64,000 bases of DNA from Paramacrobiotus metropolitanus (Eukaryota > Tardigrada > Eutardigrada > Parachela > Macrobiotidae), in the NCBI RefSeq assembly GCF_019649055.1, contig NW_026570231.1:248001-312000 (forward strand), written 5' to 3'. The notes under the pieces were generated by a model. That model was given only the letters and a program-made list of their open reading frames with translations. It was not told the DNA's origin and did not search any database. This document shows positions 14,201-25,699 of the stretch, piece after piece. The first letter of the stretch is position 1; every line of letters starts with the position of its first letter. A program made the translations under genes and the position numbers.

Positions 14201-15859
14201 AAGAAACCTAAGAAACCAAAAAATATTACTAAGATACCTAAGAAACCTAAGAAACCTAAGAAACCTAAGAAACCTAAGAAACCTAAGAAAACCTAAGAAA
14301 CCTAAGATAATAAGAAAAAACCTAAGAAACCGAAGAAACCGAAGAAACATAAAAAATATAAGGAAAATAACCTGAGAAACCTAAGAACCTAAGAAACCTA
14401 AGAAAACCTAAGAAACCTAAGAAAACCTAAGAAACCTAAGAAACCTAAGAAAACCTAAGAAAAACCTAAGAAACCTAAGATACCTAAGAAACCTAAGAAA
14501 CCTAAAGAAACCTAAGAAACCGAAGAAACCTAAAGAATCCTAAGAAACCGAAGAAACATAAAAAATATAAGGAAAATAACCTGAGAAACCTAAGAAATCC
14601 AAGAATTCTAAGAAACCTTAAAAAATCGAAGAATAACCTAACAATAATTTAAAAAAGCTGAGAATAACCTAAGATAATAAGAAGAAACCTAAGAAAACCT
14701 ATGAAAAATAAGTTACCTAATAAATCTAAGATTACCAAGATAACCTAAGGAACCTAAAAAACAAAGCGTAAGCAACCTAAGAAAACCTAAGAAATCAAAG
14801 AATAACCTAACAATAATCTACGAAACCTAAAAAACCTAAGAATAACCAAAGAAACCTAAGAAACCAGAAAAACATTAAAAATATAAGAGAAATGACCTGA
14901 GAAACCTAAGACACATAAGAAACCTAAGAATAACCTAAGAAAAACTAAGAAAACCTAAAAAGTAACCTAAGAAACAAAAAATATAAGAAAAATAACCTGA
15001 AAAACCTAAGAACCTAAGAAACCTAAGAAATCTAAGAAACCTAAGAAACCTAAGATAACCTAAGAAAAACTAAGAAAACCTAAGAAATAACCTATGAAAC
15101 ATAAAAAATTTAAGAAAAATAACCTGAGAAACCTAAGAAGCTAAGAAACCTAAAAAACCTAAGAAAACCTAAGAAAACCTAAGAAACCTAAGAAACCTAA
15201 GAAAACCTATGAAAAATAAGTTACCTAATAAATCTAAGATTACCAAGATAACCTAAGGAACCTAAAAAAACAAAGCGTAAGCAACCTAAGAAAACCTAAG
15301 AAATCAAAGAATAACCTAACAATAATCTACGAAACCTAAAAAACCTAAGAATAACCTAAGAAACCTAAGAAACCTAAGAAACCTAAAGAAACTTAAGAAA
15401 CCGAAGAAACCTAAAGAAACCTAAGAAACCGAAGAAACATAAAAAAATATAAGGAAAATAACCTGAGAAACCTAAGAAATCCAAGAATTCTAAGAAACCT
15501 AAAAAATCGAAGAATAACCTAACAATAATTTAAAAAAAGCTGAGAATAACCTAAGATAATAAGAAGAAACCTAAGAAACCTATGAAAAATAAGTTACCTA
15601 ATAAATCTAAGATTACCAAGATAACCTAAGGAACCTAAAAAACAAAGCGTAAGCAACCTAAGAAAACCTAAGAAATCAAAGAATAACCTAACAATAATCT
15701 ACGAAACCTAAAAAACCTAAGAATAACCTAAAAAACCTAAGAAACCAGAAAAACATTAAAAATATAAGAGAAATGACCTGAGAAACCTAAGACCCCTAAG
15801 AAACCTAAGAATAACCTAAGAAAAACTAAGAAAACCTAAAAAGTAACCTAAGAAACATA

Positions 15860-16480
15860 AAAAATATAAGAAAAATAACCTGAGAAACCTAAGAACCTAA
15901 GAAACCTAAGAAACCTAAGAAACCTAAGAAAACCTAAGAAAACCTAAAAAGTAACCTAAGAAACAAAAAATATAAGAAAAATAACCTGAGAAACCTAAGA
16001 ACCTAAGAAACCTAAGAAATCTAAGAAACCTAAGAAAAATAAGAAACCTAAGAAACCTAAGAAACCTAAGAAACCTAAGAAACCTAAGAAACCTAAGAAA
16101 ACCTAAGAAAAACCTAAGAAACCTAAGATACCTAAGAAACCTAAGAAACCTAAGAAACCGAAGAAACATAAAAAATATAAGAAAAATAACCTGAGAAACC
16201 TAAGAACCTAAGAAACCTAAGAAACCTAAGAAACCTAAGAAAACCTAAGAAAACCTAAAAAGTAACCTAAGAAACAAAAAATATAAGAAAAATAACCTGA
16301 GAAACCTAAGAACCTAAGATACCTAAGAAACCTAAGAAACCTAAGAAACCTAAGAAACCTAAGAAACCTAAGAAACCTAAGAAACCTAAGAAACCTAAGA
16401 AACCTAAGAAAACCTAAGAAAAACCTAAGAAACCTAAGATACCTAAGAAACCTAAGAAACCTAAGAAACCGAAGAAACAT
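15860..16480. repeat. 311 bp tandem doublet inside the satellite
   Basis: The blocks around 15924-16169 and 16235-16480 are nearly identical, including the same irregular order of variant units and a shared minus-strand open frame. The offset is 311 bp. This shows segmental duplication of mixed units and not only 9 bp slippage. Confidence 0.75.
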
Positions 16481-18079
16481 AAAAAATATAAGGAAAATAA
16501 CCTGAGAAACCTAAGAAATCCAAGAATTCTAAGAAACCTTAAAAAATCAAAGAATAACCTAACAATAATCTACAAAAGCTGAGAATAACCTAAGATAATA
16601 AGAAAAAACCTAAGAAACCTAAGAGAACCTATGAAAAATAAGTTACCTAATAAATCTAGGATTACCAAGATAACCTAAGGAACCTAAAAAAACAAAGCGT
16701 AAGCAACCTAAGAAAACCTAAGAAATCAAAGAATAACCTAACAATAATCTACGAAACCTAAAAAACCTAAGAATAACCTAAGAAACCTAAGAAACCGAAG
16801 AAACATAAAAAATATAAGGAAAATAACCTGAGAAACCTAAGAACCTAAGAAACCTAAGAAAACCTAAGAAACCTAAGAAACCTAAGAAAACCTAAGAAAC
16901 CTAAGAAACCTAAGAAAACCTAAGAAAAACCTAAGAAACCTAAGATACCTAAGAAACCTAAGAAACCTAAAGAAACCTAAGAAACCGAAGAAACCTAAAG
17001 AAACCTAAGAAACCGAAGAAACATAAAAAATATAAGGAAAATAACCTGAGAAACCTAAGAAATCCAAGAATTCTAAGAAACCTTAAAAAATCGAAGAATA
17101 ACCTATCAATAATCTACAAAAGCTGAGAATAACCTAAGATAATAAGAAAAAACCTAAGAGAACCTATGAAAAATAAGTTACCTAATAAATCTAGGATTAC
17201 CAAGATAACCTAAGGAACCTAAAAAAACAAAGCGTAAGCAACCTAAGAAAACCTAAGAAATCAAAGAATAACCTAACAATAATCTACGAAACCTAAAAAA
17301 CCTAAGAATAACCTAAGAAACCTAAGAAACCGAAGAAACATAAAAAATATAAGGAAAATAACCTGAGAAACCTAAGAACCTAAGAAACCTAAGAAAACCT
17401 AAGAAACCTAAGAAACCTAAGAAAACCTAAGAAACCTAAGAAACCTAAGAAAACCTAAGAAAAACCTAAGAAACCTAAGATACCTAAGAAACCTAAGAAA
17501 CCTAAAGAAACCTAAGAAACCGAAGAAACCTAAAGAAACCTAAGAAACCGAAGAAACATAAAAAATATAAGGAAAATAACCTGAGAAACCTAAGAAATCC
17601 AAGAATTCTAAGAAACCTTAAAAAATCGAAGAATAACCTAACAATAATTTAAAAAAGCTGAGAATAACCTAAGATAATAAGAAGAAACCTAAGAAAACCT
17701 ATGAAAAATAAGTTACCTAATAAATCTAAGATTACCAAGATAACCTAAGGAACCTAAAAAAACAAAGCGTAAGCAACCTAAGAAAACCTAAGAAATCAAA
17801 GAATAACCTAACAATAATCTACGAAACCTAAAAAACCTAAGAATAACCAAAGAAACCTAAGAAACCAGAAAAACATTAAAAATATAAGAGAAATGACCTG
17901 AGAAACCTAAGACACATAAGAAACCTAAGAATAACCTAAGAAAAACTAAGAAAACCTAAAAAGTAACCTAAGAAACAAAAAATATAAGAAAAATAACCTG
18001 AGAAACCTAAGAACCTAAGAAACCTAAGAAATCTAAGAAACCTAAGAAACCTAAGAAAACCTAAGAAAACCTAAGAAAA

Positions 18080-20008
18080 CCTAAGAAATAACCTATGAAA
18101 CATAAAAAATTTAAGAAAAATAACCTGAGAAACCTAAGAAGCTAAGAAACCTAAAAAACCTAAGAAAACCTAAGAAAACCTAAGAAACCTAAGAAACCTA
18201 AGAAAACCTATGAAAAATAAGTTACCTAATAAATCTAAGATTACCAAGATAACCTAAGGAACCTAAAAAATCAAAGCGTAAGCAACCTAAGAAAACCTAA
18301 GAAATCAAAGAATAACCTAACAATAATCTACGAAACCTAAAAAACCTAAGAATAACCAAAGAAACCTAAGAAACCAGAAAACATTAAAATATAAGAGAAA
18401 TGACCTGAGAAACCTAAGACCCATAAGAAACCTAAGAATAACCTAAGAAAACTAAGAAAACCTAAAAAGTAACCTAAGAAACATAAAATATATAAGAAAA
18501 ATAACCTGAGAAACCTAAGAACCTAAGAAACCTAAGAAACCTAAGAAACCTAAGAAAACCTAAGAAAAACCTAAGAAAACCTAAGAAACCTAAGAAACCT
18601 AAGAAAACCTAAGGAAACCTAAGAAACCTAAGAAAACCTAAGAAACCTAAGAAAACCTAAGAAACCTAAGATAATAAGAAAAAACCTAAGAAACCGAAGA
18701 AACATAAAAAATATAATGAAAATAACCTAAGAAACCTAAGAAACCTAAGAAACCTAAGAAACCTAAGAAATCCAAGAATTCTAAGAAACCTTAAAAAATC
18801 AAAGAATAACCTAACAATAATCTACGAAACCTATGAAACCTAAGAATAACCTAAGAACCCTAAGAAACTTTAATAAATCAAAGGATAACCTAACAATAAT
18901 CTCAGAAATGTAAGAATAACCTAAGAACCCTAAGAAACTTTAATAAATCAAAGAATAACCTAACAATAACCTAAGAAAACTTAAGAAGAAACCTAAGAAA
19001 CCTAAGAAACCTAAGAAACCTAAGAAACCTAAGAAACCTAAGAAACCTAAGAAACCTAAGAAACCTAAGAAAACCTAAGAAAACCTAAGAAATAACCTAT
19101 GAAACATAAAAAATTTAAGAAAAATAACCTGAGAAACCTAAGAAGCTAAGAAACCTAAAAAACCTAAGAAAACCTAAGAAAACCTAAGAAACCTAAGAAA
19201 CCTAAGAAAACCTATGAAAAATAAGTTACCTAATAAATCTAAGATTACCAAGATAACCTAAGGAACCTAAAAAATCAAAGCGTAAGCAACCTAAGAAAAC
19301 CTAAGAAATCAAAGAATAACCTAACAATAATCTACGAAACCTAAAAAACCTAAGAATAACCAAAGAAACCTAAGAAACCAGAAAAACATTAAAAATATAA
19401 GAGAAATGACCTGAGAAACCTAAGACCCATAAGAAACCTAAGAATAACCTAAGAAAAACTAAGAAAACCTAAAAAGTAACCTAAGAAACATAAAATATAT
19501 AAGAAAAAGAAAAATAACCTGAGAAACCTAAGAACCTAAGAAACCTAAGAAACCTAAGAAACCTAAGAAAACCTAAGAAAAACCTAAGAAAACCTAAGAA
19601 ACCTAAGAAACCTAAGAAAACCTAAGGAAACCTAAGAAACCTAAGAAAACCTAAGAAACCTAAGAAAACCTAAGAAACCTAAGATAATAAGAAAAAACCT
19701 AAGAAACCGAAGAAACATAAAAAATATAATGAAAATAACCTAAGAAACCTAAGAAACCTAAGAAACCTAAGAAACCTAAGAAATCCAAGAATTCTAAGAA
19801 ACCTTAAAAAATCAAAGAATAACCTAACAATAATCTACGAAACCTATGAAACCTAAGAATAACCTAAGAACCCTAAGAAACTTTAATAAATCAAAGGATA
19901 ACCTAACAATAATCTCAGAAATGTAAGAATAACCTAAGAACCCTAAGAAACTTTAATAAATCAAAGAATAACCTAACAATAACCTAAGAAAACTTAAGAA
20001 ACCTAAGA
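18080..20008. repeat. ~1.0 kb tandem duplication at the right end of the satellite
   Basis: The stretch starting near 18090 is repeated from about 19100 with an offset that grows from 1,004 to 1,013 bp because of small indels, including an extra aagaaa near 19505. Both copies end in a distinctive tail found nowhere else in the array (aactttaataaatcaaagg, then atctcagaaatgtaag). Near identity suggests a recent duplication at the array edge. Confidence 0.8.
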
Positions 20009-20011
20009 AAC

Positions 20012-21232
20012 GAGACAACTGAGCTTAACAACGAGCCATTCCATCCAGTAACATGCCAGAACAGCCACACACAAGCAACTGCACCAGCACCGGCCGCTTC
20101 CGACAGTACCACTCAGGAACCCGGGCAACGCACCGAACAGCAGTGTAGCAATACTCCTCAGAAGGGGAACGAGGATCGCAACCAGCGCCAGCAGAGACAG
20201 CCACGCGCTGGGCGCATACGTTATGTTACCGCAGCTTCCCGTCAGACAGCACTACCTGTTAACGACTTGCCGTTAAACCCGTTCATCAGCCGCAACTGGG
20301 CCGTCACCACTAAGGACATGCAGCGCCACATGAACAACATCAGCACGGCGACAGATCGCCTTTAGGATCAACGCAGCAACCTTCCGAATAACTACGACGC
20401 ACTGGGAACGGAGTACGAGATTGAGCAGCTGAAGAGTATGTTCTCGTATTTGGAAGGTCAGAGTAAACAAACTAACAGTAACAAATTCGTGACGTTCCCA
20501 GAACCACTGGCTACGTTTCTTGGCTACTTCTACCAGCAATCCTGGCGTTTCGACTATTTTGCCAGCGGAACCTGGAGAAAATGTGCAGCCGAGGACGGGA
20601 CCTGGCGATATGAACACCGTTCTAGTTTTGTGTATCGCTATATCAGTAACTCACACCGTCAAGGTTTTGAAATGGTAGAGCAGTATCCGCGCTATTTCAA
20701 TCCGCTCCGCTATTTTCCGATTAACATGCCGTTTCGGCCAGGCAAAATTACCTGGGATGAATCCTACACGAAAGAGACGCGTATGCAAATCAGTAATTAT
20801 ATGGTTGAAATCGAGGAGTATAAAGCAATTAAGGGCACCAATAATGACAAAGACATACAGTATCCCTTCGTCGAAATGTCAGACATGTGGGCTGGAGAGT
20901 ATTAACAACTTGATTTGGGCAAGATTATTGCAAAAACCGGCATTCGTGGATATGCACCGGAAGAGCGGGGCCATCAGTCCACCGTGCGGGACGATAAACT
21001 AACCATTGCGCAGCTAAATGCTCAAATTCGCAAGGCTGAAGAGCATCTCGGACAGCCGCGCCAAGGTAACCAGCAGCAGGGACAATACCAGCCATACCCG
21101 CAGCAACACGGACAGCAGCAGCCGGAGCAGCCGCAGCGCCAGCATGTTCATCAACCGCCGCGCCAGAACGGAAAGCAGCACCGGCGTCAGAATGGAGAAC
21201 AGCAGCGCCGCCAGTACCAGCCACGCCGTTGA
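20012..21232 (+). pseudogene. Gag/capsid-like ORF broken by two in-frame stops, abutting the satellite
   Basis: A single reading frame of about 400 codons begins at the satellite border and ends at TGA 21230-21232, with in-frame TAG at 20363-20365 and TAA at 20903-20905. The N-terminal part is rich in Q, T, P and R. The middle (about 20400-20900) is a compact aromatic-rich domain with motifs such as FLGYFYQQSWRFDYF and RYFNPLRYFPINMPFRPG. The tail (about 21060-21230) is a basic Q/R/P-rich region typical of nucleic-acid-binding nucleocapsid tails. No introns, no zinc knuckle and no polymerase are seen. I do not recognise the family. Overall design suits a retroelement Gag or an endogenised viral nucleocapsid. 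The frame stays open leftward into the satellite (reading L-R-N repeats), so the true start is unclear. Confidence 0.55.
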
Positions 21233-21998
21233 ATCGCCTGACCGGAAACCGAAGAAAGCGACACAGCAACACGTGGGAGCAGCAACCCCGCCATCCGCAT
21301 TCCCACGATCAGTAACGTTTTTACAGTAACTCTCGTTGTTATTTGCTCAATATATCTGTGTTACTTTTCTGCCTTAATTTCCATTCCTGACTTTACCGGA
21401 TCTCTCTTGATAAGACATGTATAGAGATATCTTATCGCTACCATGCAGGATGTAGCCGTACAAATAAGATCGGCAGTGTTACAGTAATGATGATGAGGAT
21501 TTCATTGGTGCTAGATGAAGCAGAAACATCTGAATGTGTACTCGTACGAATGTTCACTTTTATCATGGATTTCTAGACTGGTTTGCGAAATGTCTAACTG
21601 ATCTAAAATTATTCTTGCTCTTGCCCTTATCTTGCTCTTCCCTCATGATTTTCTGCTGATTAAAATGTGTGCGTGCGCGTTGACAAAGTGTTCCGTTGCC
21701 GGCTTTCGTTAAGAGTTACTTGCAAAATCGATCTTAAAGTAATTCGTTAACACCACCAGCACTTCCGATCGTAGTACGGGTGTGTAACCCACTCCACTAA
21801 GGACAGCTTAGAAATTGTCATTATAGTACAGTCAGTACAGTACAGTACAGTACAGTATGTTGCAACAGGCATTCGCAACATGAACTGTAAAATTTATCTA
21901 ATATCTATATAAATTTTTTTTTATTTTACTGTGTTTCCCGTTATGAGACCACCACTTTGCATCGCGCAAAGCAAGGGTGCACCAACTGTACATAGTAC
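21233..21998. other. Intergenic with microsatellite
   Basis: No supported exon. It holds the TACAG microsatellite described separately and otherwise unremarkable AT-rich DNA between the gag-like relic and the hAT-like element. Confidence 0.5.
21827..21858. repeat. TACAG pentanucleotide microsatellite
   Basis: About six head-to-tail units of tacag, with one interrupted unit (tacagtcag) at the left end. Confidence 0.85.
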
Positions 21999-23167
21999 CA
22001 GACCTGGGCAGTTAATTTTAACTATTTAACTTAACGCGAGTTTTTTTCGAGTTAACGAGTTATAACTTAACTCTGAAGCTTAACTCGCGAGGACGAAAAC
22101 TTAACTCTAGCGCAACTCAAAAATAATATAGCGCAACTCGAGTTTAGCGTAACTCTGCAGATTTCAGTTGATGTTAAAAATGAAACTGAGTTTCAGAAAT
22201 ATCATCAGAAAGAATATTATTCTAACCGTGTATCGCATAAATTTTCGAAATTATAAAAGCATCTATGTTCAAAACTGTTCGTGCCAACGAACAGTACGAC
22301 CGCCCAAGGCATTGGCTAGATGAATATAAGGGGGGAAAACCACTACACTCGAACCGTCTCCCTGTACTGCTGCCGTTACCTGGCTGGAGTTTCTACGTTG
22401 TAGGCTGTAGCTAAACACGGCACTTCTTTAGTGCGCCAGATTTAATCAGATGTACTGCGGTAACGCATCACTATCCAGGCGGGTGACAGCAGCAATAGAG
22501 GGGAAACAGTCCGAGCAAAACGCTTCTCTTCTTCTACGTAAGTATTGTGGAGTGCGAGTGCAATCAGTGCATTCTGACTGTGATTGTAGTCTTTTACATC
22601 ATTTGAGCTTTAATTAACATAATGCAGTAACACGTCCAGGCTCTAGCAGCGTGCAGAGAACAGACGGGGAGTTTTTTAGAGAACAAACTTTGGTCAACGG
22701 TAGGAGGACGCCAATGTTCTGCAGCAAAACCACAAGGGAATTTGTTGTCTGTGTGTTTCTGCTACTTGTCCATTGGGAAAACAGTCCGAGCCGTGTAACG
22801 CCATGTTTGGCAGCCATGTACAGAGAACCATACTAATACACCATAGTGTAAAAGTCCAGCGTTGCCGGCGCTTCCCTGGGTCCCAGACGAGCTAATTGCA
22901 CTGATGCGAGTTCTGAAAACACTTGCTCGAAAAATTTTAATTCTGAAATGTGTTTCAAATCTGGTAATAGTGATACTAGTACGCATAAGAGATTAGTTGA
23001 AAATGGTTAATAAAGTGCAGAATTTTTTTATTGAAAAGCGATTTTTTTTATTTTAACGCGAGTTAACTCGAGTTATTGTCGCTAACTCAACTCGTAACTT
23101 AACTCGCGAGCTGCGATTAACTATTAACTCTAACTATGAGTCCAAATTCCATAACTGCCCAGGTCTG
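21999..23167. mobile_element. Non-autonomous hAT-like element, 1.17 kb
   Basis: Perfect terminal inverted repeats CAGACCTGGGCAGTTA at 21999-22014 and its complement at 23152-23167; the identity extends to 20 bp if the shared flanking GTAC is counted. Both subterminal zones are packed with gagttaactc / aactcgcgag motifs, as in hAT elements whose transposase binds subterminal repeats. The CAG start and the motif style fit hAT. The expected 8 bp target duplication is only approximate (gtacatag to the left, gtacatac to the right, offset by 3 bp). Internal ORFs are short and unrelated to transposase. Confidence 0.7.
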
Positions 23168-23378
23168 GTACATACATATTATTACAATGCAAATTCACGA
23201 TCCACCACTTCCGTACGTAATGAAAGGGGCGACTATAAGCGCTTTTTAATTTGCTTGAAAACTGGAGGTCCCAAGAGCCGGTCGACCCAAAATGAAAATA
23301 ATAATTACCATGGTAAATGCCAATAATACTTATTGAAATTGTTAAATATTTGTTTAGCAACGCCAGACCATTAACCTT

Positions 23379-23503
23379 TGCAGGTGAGTCCCCGCCCCCT
23401 TTCAGTACTTTAAATGCGCTCCCCCCCCCCGGCGGTCAAAAATCCGCAAAAGGGGGGTGCCCGCCGGTGCGCCCCCTCCCCTTTCTGGCGGGCCTGCAGG
23501 TGA
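23379..23503. mobile_element. G/C-rich 107 bp mini-insertion with 9 bp target-site duplication
   Basis: Direct repeats TGCAGGTGA at 23379-23387 and 23495-23503 bracket a 107 bp block of C and G runs. The block contains ccccggcggtcaaaaatccg and ends ...ctggcgggcc. Style and ends recall the larger element at 2433-2847, whose right end is ...gcgggcctg. Removing the block and one repeat would leave a continuous AT-rich sequence, which is the pattern expected for insertion. No coding capacity. Confidence 0.6.
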
Positions 23504-24106
23504 CAATACTTTTAATATACCACAATATTCTACATTCCTACAAAAACTTAGATTTTCTGAATTTGGAGACGGAGATTGTGCTCTGATTAGTTTTACTTTC
23601 ATCAAATCAATTTTCAATAAATTAAGAAAGCCTGCAAAATTCACACCGCGGTTAAAAAAGCAATATTACCTACGACTAAACAGTAAGTAAACACTGCACA
23701 TCCGCTTCTGCTTTCTCGCAGATTATGTGCAGTGAATAAGGCAACTTCAATAAGCACTGCTCACAAGTCAGTGCTCACTTCGTACTGCGAGCACTAAAAT
23801 ATTACAGGACGCTCAGGTATGTATAAATGATTTATCGATTTTGCAGTTCAATCGAAGATATAATAGTAGCAAATAAAGTAAGTTTTGTTGAAAAACTAAA
23901 ATGAAGTTCTCTTTTCATTTGCATATGTGTGATACGCACTTAGTGCCACTTACATACGCAGTGTCTAACATGGACTTTCTAAAATTTTAATACACTACAT
24001 ACTCCACTGACCACTCTCACGTAAAGATGTCTGTATCCGCATTCCGCAGCAGCAAGAAATGGATGCCATTATTCCATAGCTGCGCTGCGTGCGCCTATGA
24101 GTGTTG

Positions 24107-24144
24107 AGATAAAGCGCTCTGCAAACAGGCAGAGCGCTTTATCT
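24107..24144. other. Perfect 16 bp palindrome with 6 nt loop
   Basis: agataaagcgctctgc at 24107-24122 is exactly complementary to 24129-24144, separated by aaacag. No T-run follows, so it is not a simple terminator. It may be a structured RNA, a cruciform or part of a decayed element. Confidence 0.7.
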
Positions 24145-24683
24145 AACGCATTTTGATCGCTAATTCCATCCATGATTCTGCAGTTTAACGTTTACAGTAC
24201 AGTAACTAATCAGTCTGAAGTTTATAACTTCAACTAAATATATGCATTGAGCTTAAGGTCGTGTGACTCTAGGTTAGAAGGAAGTTCATTTCGTTCTGTT
24301 CTGTTCTGTTTGCTTGTTCGTTCGGTTTGGTGAATTTGGTGAATAACCATTTGGGAAGGTACCTGAGTTTTCTGTTTCGGTAGCTTTCGTTAGACACGGC
24401 CGGCAATCCGCTTGTACCTAACGGAAGTAGGTTCGCGTACCACTTACGGAGTCCAGAGCATATTCCCACTCTACCGATTGAGTAGGTTTGGTCAAAAAGT
24501 GCGGATGTTGCGGTGCGACTTCCGCATAGCATGTCAGAGCAAAAGAAAACCACACGCGAAACTGTAAAAAGACCAGGAAAACATGCGCGCGGCGACACGA
24601 TCCGGCAAAAAATCAAAATAATTGTATCTAAGATGCAGACCAGCCGCTTATAAGAAGTAAGTAAGTACTAAACTGATCAATAG

Positions 24684-25031
24684 ATGTGCTTGGCATGGGA
24701 CGTCACTGGTGTGGACACGGTTGCGCCTTCCCACGTCAGGTCTACGGCAGCAAACGCAGGTGCAGCGGCATTGGAAGCGGAAGAGAAGAAGTTCCGGCTT
24801 TATTTGTATCTAAGCGGCAGATACATCTTCACACCGATAGCTTTCGAAACCATGGGCCCTTGGGGACCGTCCGCTATGGCCATTATCAAAGCACTGGGTA
24901 AACGACTCGAGCAACACACAGGCGAAGCCCGTTCTCATGAATTTTTACGCCAAAGATTGTCACTGGAGATACAGCGCGGCAACGCGGCATCGGTTAATTA
25001 TGGGAACGATGGAAGGAGCAGAAAAGTTTAA
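24684..25031 (+). pseudogene. Second retroelement C-terminus, 5' truncated
   Basis: The open frame begins at CLAWDVTGVDTVAPSH, passes FETMGPWGPSAMAI and ends after FLRQRLSLEIQRGNAAS. It aligns with the last third of the remnant at 2901-3846 (LAWDATCVNT, FETLGPRGP, YLRQRVSIEIQRGKAAS). The upstream knuckle and RPD motif are absent, so this copy is more truncated although its remaining frame is intact. Same strand as the first copy, on the opposite side of the satellite. Confidence 0.75.
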
Positions 25032-25699
25032 TGAAATTTTGATGTTATAAGGAAATGTCGATGTTTTCAATTATTATAAAATTAAGTTGTACTACAGGTG
25101 AAATAAAATAACAACAGCAGTTTTTGGCCAAAGCCCAGCAACCTGTAGCAGTGTAGCCAGCTTGGGCTGCAATCCTCCTTGTGCGCTGACACGGTTCTCG
25201 AGCACGCAGGCTTTTTGCTACCTGGCATGTATGCCGTATACCTATGTACATTCTACAGTACTTGTATTTCGTTTTTTCACTTTGCATTTCACTTTGTTTT
25301 TTCACTTTGTAGGCTTGCAGCTATACTATTATAGTACTTAGTTAATTACTGTAGTTATAGTACGTTTCGTGATCGAAGTGATTTCATATGGTTATACGGT
25401 GCATTCTTCTTTGTGCAGACAAGGTTTTCTTGTCTAAATTCCCGAGCCTATGTCGAGTCGAGGTGGATGGTTGCTTCGCTGTTGATGGCGATTTATTGAG
25501 GAAGTAATCCGAAGTGCGTGTAAGTGGTAACGACTCAGAATCACCGGAATCGGTAAACAAAGATAATTCTGTTGTAGATGTTGCATCAAAACGCAGCATG
25601 TTATTACGTTTTGTTTTTATGTAGTTCGTTGTTACGGTAGTTTGAAAATCAGGACTAAAACACATCCTTCTTGTTGCATGTTTCACATTACCAGGAGGA
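25032..25699. other. Intergenic, upstream of the RING/Tudor gene
   Basis: AT-rich with no supported exon. The promoter and 5' UTR of the gene starting at 25700 should be here. The minus-strand frame at 25384-25722 overlaps the start of that gene and has no splice or family support. Confidence 0.5.

Larger units (their letters stand above)
5030..20008. repeat. ~15 kb complex satellite array based on CCTAAGAAA
   Basis: Nearly continuous repeats whose simplest unit is the 9-mer CCTAAGAAA (minus strand TTTCTTAGG), with many variants (gaataacctaa, gaaaacctaa, gaaccgaagaaa). A higher-order marker, aagttacctaataaatcta and close variants, recurs about 23 times: first at about 5127, then near 5661, 6034, 6803, 7338, 7874, 8587, 9093 and on to 18221 and 19225. 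Spacing is irregular, with intervals near 535 bp the most repeated, others about 370-380, 505-545, 710-800 and 1,004. The core CCTAA is kept in almost every variant, and the plus strand is very A-rich. No gene is supported inside; open frames there are simple-repeat artefacts. Confidence 0.95.
23168..24683. other. Intergenic with small insertions
   Basis: Holds the G/C-rich mini-insertion at 23388-23494 and the short palindrome at 24107-24144. A ttctg pentamer run lies near 24290-24310. No exon is supported; the longer open frames lack splice context and family signatures. Confidence 0.5.

Noticed and set aside
5030-20008. Array considered as a CRISPR locus
   Set aside because: No unique spacers, no constant repeat length, eukaryotic context and no cas genes; it is a satellite.
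5030-20008. Array considered as an active telomere
   Set aside because: It is internal to the window with genes on both sides, and the units are TTTCTTAGG and variants and not pure TTAGG. Only a telomere-like origin remains possible.
20925-21272. Minus-strand open frame rich in Ala/Val/Gly opposite the gag-like tail
   Set aside because: Antisense shadow of the Q/R/P-rich plus-strand frame.
24269-24616. Minus-strand 115-codon open frame
   Set aside because: No splice context, no recognisable motif, and part of it is a ttctg simple repeat.
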